Assembly: GCF_001908275.1 (NCBI RefSeq)
Contig: NZ_CP018620.1
Span: 1,364,001-1,428,000 of the forward strand
Length of the DNA: 64,000 nucleotides
DNA from: Paenibacillus xylanexedens
GTDB taxonomy: Bacteria; Bacillota; Bacilli; Paenibacillales; Paenibacillaceae
Direction: 5' to 3'
The notes beneath the pieces are model-generated. The model made no database searches. It worked only from the letters and a program-made list of their open reading frames with translations, and had not been told where the DNA came from. A program made the translations under genes and the position numbers. This document shows positions 19,456-27,250 of the stretch, in pieces. Position 1 is the stretch's first letter. Each line of letters opens with the position of its first letter.

Positions 19456-20463
19456 TTATTGATCAAGCGTAATTTTGATTTGACCGGAAGAGATCTTTGC
19501 CTTCAGATCTTCGAAGGTTTGCTGTTGTTCTTCACTGAGCGTGATATTATGTAGAGCAGTCAGACCCACGGCGTTCTCCGCCAGCCCCTCCACGATTTCC
19601 TTTTGAGGGAAGGTATGATTGTTTTGAACAAACGTGTTAACGGCATTATAGATAGAGACATCCACATTTTTCAGCATGGACGTAAGAATGGATTTTTCCG
19701 CCAAAAAGAATTGATCGGTATCTACACCGATGGCGTATTTCCCTAATTTCTGAATCTCCGTCAGTGCGCCAACGCCTGTGAGACCAGCAGCAACGTAGAT
19801 CACGTCAGCGCCCTTTTCCTGAATCATCTGTGCAGCCAATTGTTCACCGAGATCGGCATCACCGAAGTCCCCTGCGTAGACGACATCAACGGTTGCATTC
19901 GGCTTGACAGCCAGAACACCTTGCTTAAAACCCTGCTCGAAATTACGAAGGACCGGTATCTCTATTCCACCAAGGAAGCCAACATGATCTTCCGTTGAAG
20001 CCATAGCGGCAATAACACCTGCCAGATAACTTCCTTCTTCCGCCCGGAATGAAATGGAGGCGATGTTAGGCAGTTTGGACTGACTGTCAATCATGAGGAA
20101 CTGCTGGTCAGGATATTTGGCTGCAACTTTCTCCATATCCGCTTGGACAGCATCACTCAGGCCGATAACCAGATCGAATTTGGCTTGCGCAAATTCTTCA
20201 AATGCAGCTTCGGCATTGTCGCCCGGTTCACGATAGTCAAAGACAATGCTTTTCTCATTTCTGGCCTGAACCAGTCCATCAAAAGCAGCATCATTAAAAG
20301 AACGGTCACCCAGACCCACTTCCGTAAGCACGATCCCAACCTTTGTTCTTTTGTCTGTTGCCGTTGTTGTATTGTTGGCTGAACATGCCCCCAGGATCAG
20401 TACCGTCAGGATCATCATTATGATGAGACCTAGACCTGCGCGTCTATTCTTGTTTGTTTTCAT
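19456..20463 (-). CDS. BMP-family substrate-binding lipoprotein
   Basis: The 335-residue product has a lipoprotein signal with lipobox LGAC near residue 27 and the BMP/PnrA-type fold: [64 protein letters not shown] and [11 protein letters not shown]. Family members bind purine nucleosides or similar ligands for ABC uptake or sense them (Bacillus Med). No permease or ATPase gene is adjacent; the downstream gene is a chemoreceptor, which suggests a sensory role. The ligand cannot be assigned. The following 20464-20700 is AT-rich non-coding DNA. Confidence 0.85.
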   Translation of the reverse strand: MKTNKNRRAGLGLIIMMILTVLILGACSANNTTTATDKRTKVGIVLTEVGLGDRSFNDAAFDGLVQARNEKSIVFDYREPGDNAEAAFEEFAQAKFDLVIGLSDAVQADMEKVAAKYPDQQFLMIDSQSKLPNIASISFRAEEGSYLAGVIAAMASTEDHVGFLGGIEIPVLRNFEQGFKQGVLAVKPNATVDVVYAGDFGDADLGEQLAAQMIQEKGADVIYVAAGLTGVGALTEIQKLGKYAIGVDTDQFFLAEKSILTSMLKNVDVSIYNAVNTFVQNNHTFPQKEIVEGLAENAVGLTALHNITLSEEQQQTFEDLKAKISSGQIKITLDQ

Positions 20464-20726
20464 GTGTTGGTACCCTCATTTCTGTAGTCGCATTTTTCTG
20501 TTTTGCATGGTTCCGTAGCTCCAGGGAATGACGTGTACATGATGACACGTATGGTGAGGATTTCCCTTTATCTATATCGGTCAGAAAGGCACTGTGATTT
20601 ATGGTATGTAGTGAAAATTTACGAAAAAATAAATATTTTTCATGAATTACACATTATTTTCACATTTCTCTAGTTAAAAGGGTACATAAATATCTACAGT
20701 ATGTTGTTTACTGATGTTAGAAGTCG

Positions 20727-20772
20727 AAAAAAAGGCACAACAGAGATGACATGAATCATCTCTGTTGTGCCA
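20727..20772 (-). terminator. Intrinsic terminator after the gamma-glutamyltransferase gene
   Basis: On the minus strand GGCACAACAGAGATGA pairs with TCATCTCTGTTGTGCC and is followed by TTTTTTT. Strong 16-bp stem, 60 bp past the stop codon. Confidence 0.9.
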
Positions 20773-20831
20773 TAGAATAGCACCCTATACGGATGATAAG
20801 GTGATCATCCTATTATAAAATTACGCGAGTT

Positions 20832-22442
20832 TTACCAAGCCGCAATCGAGCCATCCGCTCGGGTTTCCGTACCCCCGCATAATACGCCATTGTCCGGGTT
20901 GCGCCAGATGATCTGACCGCGTCCAAACTGGGATGGATCGAGTGCCACTTGAATATCATGTCCCTTGCGGGCGAGTGCCTGAGCGATATGCTGCGGGAAA
21001 CCCGGTTCAACAAGAATTGTTTTGCCCTTCGTCCATTGCCAGCGCGGAGAATCCAAGGCGGCCTGTGGGTTCAGATGATAATCGATCGTATTCATGACCA
21101 CCTGCACATGACCTTGCGGCTGCATGAAACCGCCCATGACACCGAATGGCCCGACCGCTTCGCTCCCGCGGGTGAGGAACCCCGGAATGATCGTGTGATA
21201 CGTCCGTTTACCCGGCTCCAGGGCGTTTGCATGATTCGGGTCCAGTGAGAAATTGTGTCCACGATTCTGCAAAGCAATGCCAGTCCCCGGAACAACCAAT
21301 CCAGAGCCGAAGCCCATATAGTTACTCTGGATAAACGAAACCATGTTGCCTTCACCATCAGCCGTAGCCAGATAGACTGTTCCACTTGCACGTGGATCAC
21401 CTGCCTCAGGTGCTCGTGCGGTATCACCAATGAGTTTGCGCCGTTCTTCCGCGTATGCCTCCGACAGCAGTTCCTCCACCGTCACACCCATTTTGCGTTC
21501 TTCAGTAATATATTTCTCCCCATCGGCAAATGCCAGCTTCATGGCTTCAAGTTGCTGATGATATGCCAGAACAGATTCTTTCTCGTCAAAATCATATCCC
21601 TTTAGGAGATTAAGTGCTGCGAGAGCAATCAATCCTTGTCCATTCGGCGGAATCTCCCATACATCGTAACCACGATAGGAGACGGAGATGGGATCAACCC
21701 ATTCCGGCTGGAAAGCCGCCAGATCTTCGCGAGTCAGATAACCACCGTGCTCTGCCATAAAGGAATGAATGCGGTCTGCCAGTTCTCCTTCGTAAAAGTC
21801 TCGCGCTTCGCTCTCGCCAATCTGGCGCAAAGTCGCCGCATGATCCGGCGAGCGCCACATCTCTCCAGCTGCGGGAACACGCTCGCCTGGAGCAAATGTC
21901 TCAAACCACGCACGCCCTGCTTCCGCATCACCCTGGCGTGCATAGATCTCGGCTGCCCTTGCCCAGTGGCGGGCCAGCCCAGGCGCAAGCGGGTAACCTT
22001 CCTCCGCGTAGCGGATGGCCGGTTCCAGCGCTTCCGCCAGCGTGAGCCGCCCAAAACGGCGGCTCAGCTCAGCCCAGCCCGCCGGTGCGCCAGGCACCGT
22101 CACCGGAACAACCCCAAGCTTCGGCATCTCCGTATGGCCTGCCGCTTGAAGCGCCTCAATGGATATGCCCTGAGGCGCAGGGCCGCTGGCATTCAGGCCA
22201 TGCAGTTTGCCCTCGGTCCAGACGAGGGCAAAAGCATCGCCGCCAATGCCATTGGACGTTGGCTCCAGCACCGTGAGTGCTGCCGCAGTTGCAATGGCGG
22301 CATCGATGGCGTTGCCGCCTTTTTTCAATACATCGAGACCGGCTTGTGCAGCCAGTGGCTGTGACGTGGCGACCATGCCTTGTTTCGCATACACAGGCAT
22401 GCGGTAAGAGGGGTACGGTTGGTAGAGTGGATCGAAGTTCAT
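20832..22442 (-). CDS. Gamma-glutamyltransferase family protein
   Basis: A 536-residue Ntn hydrolase. Gamma-glutamyltransferases cleave themselves before a threonine that becomes the nucleophile; here TVYLATADGEGN beginning at T355 is that position. The large-subunit signature NAIDAAIATAAALTVLEPTSNGIGGDAFALVW (key features DAAxA and GIGGD) and the small-subunit segment VMGGFMQPQGH are present. No N-terminal signal peptide is seen, so the enzyme is probably cytoplasmic, like the YwrD-type branch rather than the secreted Ggt. It would act on glutathione-like or gamma-glutamyl compounds, substrate unproven. Single gene, terminator at 20727-20772. Confidence 0.88.
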   Translation of the reverse strand: MNFDPLYQPYPSYRMPVYAKQGMVATSQPLAAQAGLDVLKKGGNAIDAAIATAAALTVLEPTSNGIGGDAFALVWTEGKLHGLNASGPAPQGISIEALQAAGHTEMPKLGVVPVTVPGAPAGWAELSRRFGRLTLAEALEPAIRYAEEGYPLAPGLARHWARAAEIYARQGDAEAGRAWFETFAPGERVPAAGEMWRSPDHAATLRQIGESEARDFYEGELADRIHSFMAEHGGYLTREDLAAFQPEWVDPISVSYRGYDVWEIPPNGQGLIALAALNLLKGYDFDEKESVLAYHQQLEAMKLAFADGEKYITEERKMGVTVEELLSEAYAEERRKLIGDTARAPEAGDPRASGTVYLATADGEGNMVSFIQSNYMGFGSGLVVPGTGIALQNRGHNFSLDPNHANALEPGKRTYHTIIPGFLTRGSEAVGPFGVMGGFMQPQGHVQVVMNTIDYHLNPQAALDSPRWQWTKGKTILVEPGFPQHIAQALARKGHDIQVALDPSQFGRGQIIWRNPDNGVLCGGTETRADGSIAAW

Positions 22443-22565
22443 CAGGTTGTTCAGCTCCTTGTCGCTTGATGTCAGGTTCCGGTATAACCGGTCATACTCC
22501 TAACCCTCTTCGCAACTGGACAACCGATATCCTGCCACACCTGCAAAATCCAACTTGACATCAGT

Positions 22566-23465
22566 CTATGTCGTTACCATATCGCCGCCATTTACATGAA
22601 TGCATTCACCTGTGACGTAGGATGAATCGGGGGAAGCGAGATAAACGTAGGCTGCCGCCAGTTCGTAAGGCTGACCAGCCCGACCCATGGGTGTATCTGT
22701 TCCAAATACCTGTACATCCTCCGCGGAGAAACTGGCAGGAATGAGCGGTGTCCAGATGGGTCCCGGGGCAACGGAATTCACACGGATTCCCTGTGCAGCG
22801 AGTGATTGGGCGAGTACACGAGTCAGCGATACGACGGCTCCTTTGGTAGAAGAGTAGTCGATTAGTTGGGTATTGCCTTTATATGCCGTAATGGAAGCCG
22901 TATTGATGATGGAGGCACCTCTGCACAGATGGGGGAGAGCGGCCTGAATCAGAAAGAAATAGGCGAACACATTGGTCTGAAAGGTGTGATACAGCTGTTC
23001 TTCCGTAATATCAACGATGCTTGGCTGCACATACTGTACGCCATGATTGTTGACCAGAATATCGATCTTCCCGTAGGTTTCCATCGTTGTGCGAATGACG
23101 GCTTCACAGTTTTTCTTTAAGCGGAGATCTATCTCGATCAAGAGACAGCGCTGTCCCAGTTCTTCGATCCGTTCACGAGTCCTTTCGGCATCTGTCCGCT
23201 CATATAGATAAGCAATGACGATATCCGCACCTTCCTTGGCAAAAGCGATGGCGGCCGCTCGGCCGATTCCACTGTCACCACCCGTAATAATGGCAACTTT
23301 ACCTTGGAGTTTGCAGCTGCCGATATAGGCAGGATCTTCACTGATCGGTTCAGGCACCATCAGGGTTTCCAGACCGGGTTGCTGGTCCTGATGCTGGGGT
23401 GGAAATGCCAGCTTTTGCTCCTTGCATACCGTTTTCTCGCCATAAAAAGGATAGACAGGATTCAT
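22566..23465 (-). CDS. SDR-family oxidoreductase, YdaD/YhxC-like
   Basis: A 299-residue classical short-chain dehydrogenase with an N-terminal extension of about 50 residues typical of the general-stress YdaD/YhxC/YghA group. Motifs: VAIITGGDSGIGRAAAIA (cofactor binding, about 54-71), NNHG, the active-site serine in INTASITAY, YSSTKGAV (YxxxK) and APGPIWTPLIP. It ends in the GECIHVNGGD pattern of these enzymes. The start ATG follows GAGGAGG. Transcribed toward the gamma-glutamyltransferase gene with 123 bp between them. Confidence 0.85.
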   Translation of the reverse strand: MNPVYPFYGEKTVCKEQKLAFPPQHQDQQPGLETLMVPEPISEDPAYIGSCKLQGKVAIITGGDSGIGRAAAIAFAKEGADIVIAYLYERTDAERTRERIEELGQRCLLIEIDLRLKKNCEAVIRTTMETYGKIDILVNNHGVQYVQPSIVDITEEQLYHTFQTNVFAYFFLIQAALPHLCRGASIINTASITAYKGNTQLIDYSSTKGAVVSLTRVLAQSLAAQGIRVNSVAPGPIWTPLIPASFSAEDVQVFGTDTPMGRAGQPYELAAAYVYLASPDSSYVTGECIHVNGGDMVTT

Positions 23466-23620
23466 TCGCTTTACATCCTCCTCGAACGTTCATTGATACG
23501 GATAACCTATGCATTCGCCCAGAAGAAGGTGCGGGAGGAAGCAGCAGAGCGGTTGTTTTTTGCACGGAATATACCATAATAAGGATAGATTCTTAAATCG
23601 ATGGAGGTGTCAGGAGTCAC

Positions 23621-24040
23621 ATGAATATTCAGGGAATTAATCATTTGTGTTTTTCCGTATCCAATCTGGAGCGGGCCATTACCTTTTATGAGCAGGCTCT
23701 CGGTGCCCGAATTCAGGTGAAAGGACGCAAACTGGCTTATTTTGAGCTTGCCGGTCTGTGGATTGCCCTGAATCAGGAGGATGTTATTCGCAACTATACG
23801 GAACGAACCTATACCCATATTGCATTTACCGTTACAGAAGAGGAGTTCGACGCGTCTGTGCAGCAGCTGCGAGCAGCCGGGGCGGACATTCTTCCTGGAA
23901 GGCCCAGAGATCCACGGGATGCATTATCTGTTTATTTTACTGATCCAGATGGTCATCTGTTTGAACTGCATACAGGTACGATGAAGCAAAGGCTGGATTA
24001 TTATCGCGAAGACAAAGATCATATGACCTTTTATACGTGA
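23621..24040 (+). CDS. fosB: FosB-type metallothiol transferase (fosfomycin resistance)
   Basis: 139 residues, the usual FosB length. The vicinal oxygen chelate fold is clear: GINHLCFSVSNLERAITFYE at the N-terminus, YFELAGLWIALN, YTHIAFTV and the end YFTDPDGHLFELHTGTMKQRL. The metal ligands would be the His of INHL (residue 7), His of YTHIAF and the Glu of LFELH. FosB opens the fosfomycin epoxide with bacillithiol, which Bacillales make. The gene is preceded by GGAGGTGTC and lies divergent from the SDR gene with 155 bp between them. Sequence similarity cannot prove that it gives resistance in this strain. Confidence 0.88.
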   Translation: MNIQGINHLCFSVSNLERAITFYEQALGARIQVKGRKLAYFELAGLWIALNQEDVIRNYTERTYTHIAFTVTEEEFDASVQQLRAAGADILPGRPRDPRDALSVYFTDPDGHLFELHTGTMKQRLDYYREDKDHMTFYT

Positions 24041-24173
24041 GTTTCATGTGCAAGTAGAGGTAAATGGTAATTAACGTATTTAAAGTCATTGCAATTATCC
24101 GTAAAATACGTCTTAGGTTGCCAAGAATCGATGGTGGAATATGCTACCCAAATAAACATGAGGAGAGATGAGC

Positions 24174-24377
24174 ATGGAGAGTAAAGGAAGCAAATTCGTT
24201 ACAACGGCAAGTGAACTCTGCATGGTTACTATCATGCTTCTACCTTTTATTGCAGGACAGCTTCATGTTTCGGAGGCATATGCAGGATCGGCTAAGTTTA
24301 GTGGTCAGCAGGGACAAAAGCATGCCGTATCTACGGAAACGCTGCTGGAGCTGAATGATCCTGTACCTGTTCGATGA
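24174..24377 (+). CDS. Small exported peptide, possible signal peptide precursor
   Basis: A 67-residue product; ATG 24174 is preferred over 24168 because GAGGAG ends at 24165. It has a hydrophobic stretch (about 14-28) and an AYA-type signal peptidase site, leaving a polar tail of about 33 residues ending NDPVPVR. The gene is convergent with a helix-turn-helix/TPR regulator whose class (RRNPP) is usually controlled by small exported, processed and re-imported peptides. Being that ligand is inference; such partners usually lie on the same strand as the regulator. I do not recognise the family. Confidence 0.5.
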   Translation: MESKGSKFVTTASELCMVTIMLLPFIAGQLHVSEAYAGSAKFSGQQGQKHAVSTETLLELNDPVPVR

Positions 24378-24426
24378 GCGGTTTAAGATGATCCTATGCT
24401 TTGTCACCATGTATTCCCGGAATTAA

Positions 24427-24462
24427 GGTCTCTGTTGAAGAGACCCTGAACTCCATCATTTT
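24427..24462. terminator. Weak hairpin between convergent genes
   Basis: GGTCTCT-GTTGA-AGAGACC is a 7-bp stem, but the T-rich stretch (CATCATTTTGTTTTC) begins 12 nt after it, so it is a poor intrinsic terminator. It sits between the small peptide gene and the regulator gene. Confidence 0.35.
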
Positions 24463-24505
24463 GTTTTCCCGTGTCCTCAGTTGTTAGATGAAGAGAGTAT
24501 CTGTT

Positions 24506-25756
24506 TTATTTGATCAATGACTTATAATCTTCGTAGTTCATTTTACGCTCTTGCAGGCTTAGCAGAAGGAGTTGATGGCTGATGCCAGCCTCGCGGTTTG
24601 CAGAGATGCGTTTAAGTAGATCGTGACTCATTCTTAGAAAATAATAACCTTCATTGCTGTTGTTTTTCTCATGAAATACAATACCAAGCAAGCGATACAG
24701 TTTGGCACGAAGCATCCCTTCATCTTGCTGATCCAGCAGTTGAAGGGCTTCTTTGATGATGGCCTCTGCCTGTTCTGGCTCACGCTGTTCCAAATAAACT
24801 TTACTGATTTCCTCTAATATGGAAGCCTTCTTGTGGGGAAGATTGCGTTTATCGTAAATTCGTGCGCATTCATCCAGCAAGGGGAGGGCTTCTTTTTTTT
24901 GCCCCATATGAAGCTGGATCACGGCGAGGTTGTGAAGTGCCAGAACGTAGGATTCGCTGCTCGCCTGTTTATAGGCCTGTACGGATCTCTTGGTCCAGTC
25001 ATAACTTAACAGCATGTGTCCGTCCTGTTCGGACATATAATAGGCTTTGCCCAAACCCAGCGTAATCTCGCCATACAGTTCCGGTTGCCCCGCCATCTGG
25101 GCTTCCTTCTCCGCTTTGAGATAGTAGTTCAACCCCTCATTCACATTGCCTAATCTTAAATGGGTTGTGCCAAGAAAGGTCAGCGATTGGATATGTTCTT
25201 CCTGTAGATGTTTGAGTCTGCTGCTGTACGTATACGCCTGTTCATAATGTTTCCGGGCAGCATGAAACAGCTCTGCATGAAAAGCCGCTCTCCCCATTTC
25301 AAGATAATATTCAACAATACGCTCCCTGTCACCCGTTCGAATGACTGTAAATGCTGCGTTTTCCCCTTCATCCAAGGCTTGTCGATAATCCCCAAGTCTG
25401 TTGTGACTTCGTAAAATGAGCAGGTAGGCTTCTGACTGATCCGATGTATCCTCCGTCAACGTCAGCACTTTATGGGCTATGCGGATGCAGGCAGAATCAT
25501 TCTGCTCGGCATAACAGGCTTTGGCCTTGTCCAGTACAGCCTCCCCAATATCCGTATCTGTTGCTGCACTTCCTCCCAAAAAAAACTCCATGGGTGTATT
25601 AAGTCTCCTGGCAATGATTTTTAACATACGCTGCGAGGGAACGGCTCTACCTTTTTCGATAAGGCTGATGTAAGAACGCGTCATATCCTCACCTGCCAGT
25701 TGCTTCTGAGACAGTCCAAGCTGCTCCCGGATTTGCCGGATTTTCGGTCCGAGCAT
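24506..25756 (-). CDS. HTH-TPR transcriptional regulator (RRNPP-like)
   Basis: A 416-residue regulator. Residues 5-60 are an XRE-type helix-turn-helix (IRQIREQLGLSQKQLA, then SYISLIEKGRAVPS). The rest is a chain of tetratricopeptide repeats (for example YLLILRSHNRLGDYRQALDEGENA and ALHNLAVIQLHMGQKKEALPLLDECARIY). This architecture is that of PlcR/NprR/Rgg-type regulators, which bind exported and re-imported peptides. The gene is divergent from the peptide/KAS cluster with a 185-bp gap, so it is the natural candidate regulator of that cluster. The ribosome-binding site is weak (GGGACGGTGA). Confidence 0.85.
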   Translation of the reverse strand: MLGPKIRQIREQLGLSQKQLAGEDMTRSYISLIEKGRAVPSQRMLKIIARRLNTPMEFFLGGSAATDTDIGEAVLDKAKACYAEQNDSACIRIAHKVLTLTEDTSDQSEAYLLILRSHNRLGDYRQALDEGENAAFTVIRTGDRERIVEYYLEMGRAAFHAELFHAARKHYEQAYTYSSRLKHLQEEHIQSLTFLGTTHLRLGNVNEGLNYYLKAEKEAQMAGQPELYGEITLGLGKAYYMSEQDGHMLLSYDWTKRSVQAYKQASSESYVLALHNLAVIQLHMGQKKEALPLLDECARIYDKRNLPHKKASILEEISKVYLEQREPEQAEAIIKEALQLLDQQDEGMLRAKLYRLLGIVFHEKNNSNEGYYFLRMSHDLLKRISANREAGISHQLLLLSLQERKMNYEDYKSLIK

Positions 25757-25839
25757 GATCGTTCACCGTCCCTTGATATAGTTTGATTGGAATGGAGATC
25801 TGATTGGTATGTTGGGTCTATCGTGTGTGTCCAGAAGCA

Positions 25840-25871
25840 GGGGTAAGGAGAGTGAGAGGTTCATTTACCCC
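25840..25871. promoter_or_regulatory. Inverted repeat, candidate operator of the cluster
   Basis: GGGGTAA at 25840-25846 and TTACCCC at 25865-25871 are a perfect 7-bp inverted repeat with an 18-bp spacer, centred between the divergent regulator gene and the precursor peptide gene. TATAGA at 25902-25907 is a possible -10 box, with no convincing -35 box. Binding by the HTH-TPR protein is inference. Confidence 0.35.
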
Positions 25872-25941
25872 CATTTACAGTTTAAATGCAATTTGGGAGA
25901 TTATAGAATCAGAGTATCCAAGATGAAAGGAGGAGATATGA

Positions 25942-26118
25942 ATGGTCATTAAAGCGACTCCCATTACACTGGAGCAACTGAAGCGCAAAGAAGTTGAAGC
26001 AGCACAATTGGAAACGAGTGGACTGGGCGAGGCACGTGAAGTCAGTGCACGCGCGGTTTCCGCTCGCGCAGTTGAAGCCCGTGCTGTAGCAGCTCGTGCA
26101 GCGGCGGCTCGTGCCTGA
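25942..26118 (+). CDS. Ala/Arg-rich repeat peptide, candidate RiPP precursor
   Basis: A 58-residue peptide read directly from the sequence, with an excellent ribosome-binding site (AAAGGAGGAG, ending 6 nt before ATG). The N-terminal 33 residues (starting MVIKATPITLEQLKRKE) look like a helical leader. The C-terminal 25 residues are five pentapeptide units: two VSARA units, then VEARA, VAARA and AAARA. They follow the related GEARE. Each unit has one Arg flanked by Ala. The codons of the units differ at synonymous sites (CGC/CGT; GCA, GCT, GCC, GCG), so the protein pattern rather than a fresh DNA duplication is conserved. It contains no Cys and few Ser/Thr, so it is not a lanthipeptide- or sactipeptide-type core. 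It is the first gene of a biosynthetic cluster that includes an arginase-family enzyme. Family not recognised. Confidence 0.75.
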   Translation: MVIKATPITLEQLKRKEVEAAQLETSGLGEAREVSARAVSARAVEARAVAARAAAARA

Positions 26119-26161
26119 TTTTTCCTACTTACTTATCGTATTACGCTAGATTCATAGATGG

Positions 26162-26183
26162 GAGCTTCTGCGGAAGCTCTTTA
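26162..26183 (+). terminator. Leaky hairpin after the precursor gene
   Basis: GAGCTTC-TGCG-GAAGCTC followed by TTTAT. A short 7-bp stem with a weak T-run between the peptide gene and the enzyme genes fits an attenuator that gives more precursor than enzyme transcript, as in many peptide clusters (inference). Confidence 0.5.
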
Positions 26184-26239
26184 TCTCCCTATATTTCAGT
26201 GAGATTCGTACGTTAGTGATAACGAGGTGTCTGAAGCCG

Positions 26240-27250
26240 ATGCATATCAAGCAAATATGGTCTTACATTCCGGAGCACATTGTGCCGATCAGGGAACTGA
26301 ACGAGGTGCTGGGACTCAATAATGCCCAGACGAAGGTACTGGAAAAAATTCATGGTTTGAAACAGGTTCGGCAAGACAGGGATGGAGATCTGGTTTCGTT
26401 ACTAGGGCGCGTATTAACCCAGGTGGTAAATAACCCTGAGATCGCTCCTAACTCGATTAAGTATATCATTTATTGCCACACAATTCAGGAAAATTTCCCC
26501 TTTCCTATGAAAGTTTTGCAAGTCCTGAAACGGGCTTACGGGTTGCAGCATGCCATCGCGTTTTCGCTTACGCAGCAGAACTGTGCATCGGGCTTAATTG
26601 CCCTGAATGTTGCCGAGACATTGCTGCCTTCATTGGAAGCGGATGATCATATTTTAATTTTGACAGGTGAAAAAACCTTTAGTCCCGTTGTGCAATTGAT
26701 CCCCAATACCACCGTGATGGGAGAGGCATCAGCCGCCGTGCTGGTGGGTAACAAGGGCAACGGAAGTCGTGTCGTCGGACTCACGAGTGTTACCCTGGGC
26801 CAATTCTGTAATGTACTAACGGGAACCCCGCAGATTCTAAGGGAGTTTCAGGAAATCTACACGCCTCGGTTATGTGAAGCCATTGTTGCAGCCGTGGAGC
26901 AGGCGGGTCTGACGCTGCAGGATATTCGATACATCGTCCCACACAATGTGAATCTATCCTCGTGGAAGAAGGTGGCTATCCGTTTATCCTATCCCCTTGA
27001 ACGCATATATACGTCCAACGTACAGGAGATCGGACATTGTTTCTGTTCGGACCCATTTATTAATCTGCAAGCCATTCTAGAGCAGAAGTTGTTGCAACCA
27101 GAGGAGTATTATCTGCTTGTTACGGTCGGACTTGGGGTTACATTCAGCGTAGCAGTGATGCAGTATGCAGGAATAGGAGGGGATGGCCTTGACCACCGTA
27201 TTGACGGATTTTTCGAGCAAGCTCAAGTGGGCGTTAACGGGCCAGCATGA
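26240..27250 (+). CDS. KAS III-like ketosynthase/acyltransferase, active-site Cys present
   Basis: ATG 26240 (MHIKQIWSYIPEHIV) is chosen: it matches the usual KAS III start and follows GAGGTG by about 10 nt; a GTG at 26216 gives an odd extension. 336 residues with the thiolase fold. C115 lies in QQNCASGLIALNVAE and H235 in VPHNVNLSSWK. The third catalytic position, usually Asn in GNTSAAS, is replaced by GHCFCSDPFINL. Such FabH relatives condense acyl units or transfer acyl groups to amines or alcohols in secondary metabolism (CerJ, PqsC types). The GHxFxxDPFINL variant is shared with the enzyme at 31042-31998. It overlaps the following gene by 68 bp. Confidence 0.82.
   Translation: MHIKQIWSYIPEHIVPIRELNEVLGLNNAQTKVLEKIHGLKQVRQDRDGDLVSLLGRVLTQVVNNPEIAPNSIKYIIYCHTIQENFPFPMKVLQVLKRAYGLQHAIAFSLTQQNCASGLIALNVAETLLPSLEADDHILILTGEKTFSPVVQLIPNTTVMGEASAAVLVGNKGNGSRVVGLTSVTLGQFCNVLTGTPQILREFQEIYTPRLCEAIVAAVEQAGLTLQDIRYIVPHNVNLSSWKKVAIRLSYPLERIYTSNVQEIGHCFCSDPFINLQAILEQKLLQPEEYYLLVTVGLGVTFSVAVMQYAGIGGDGLDHRIDGFFEQAQVGVNGPA

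Noticed and set aside
21636..22364. Long plus-strand frame inside the gamma-glutamyltransferase gene
   Set aside because: Antisense shadow; the minus-strand product has all motifs of the family.
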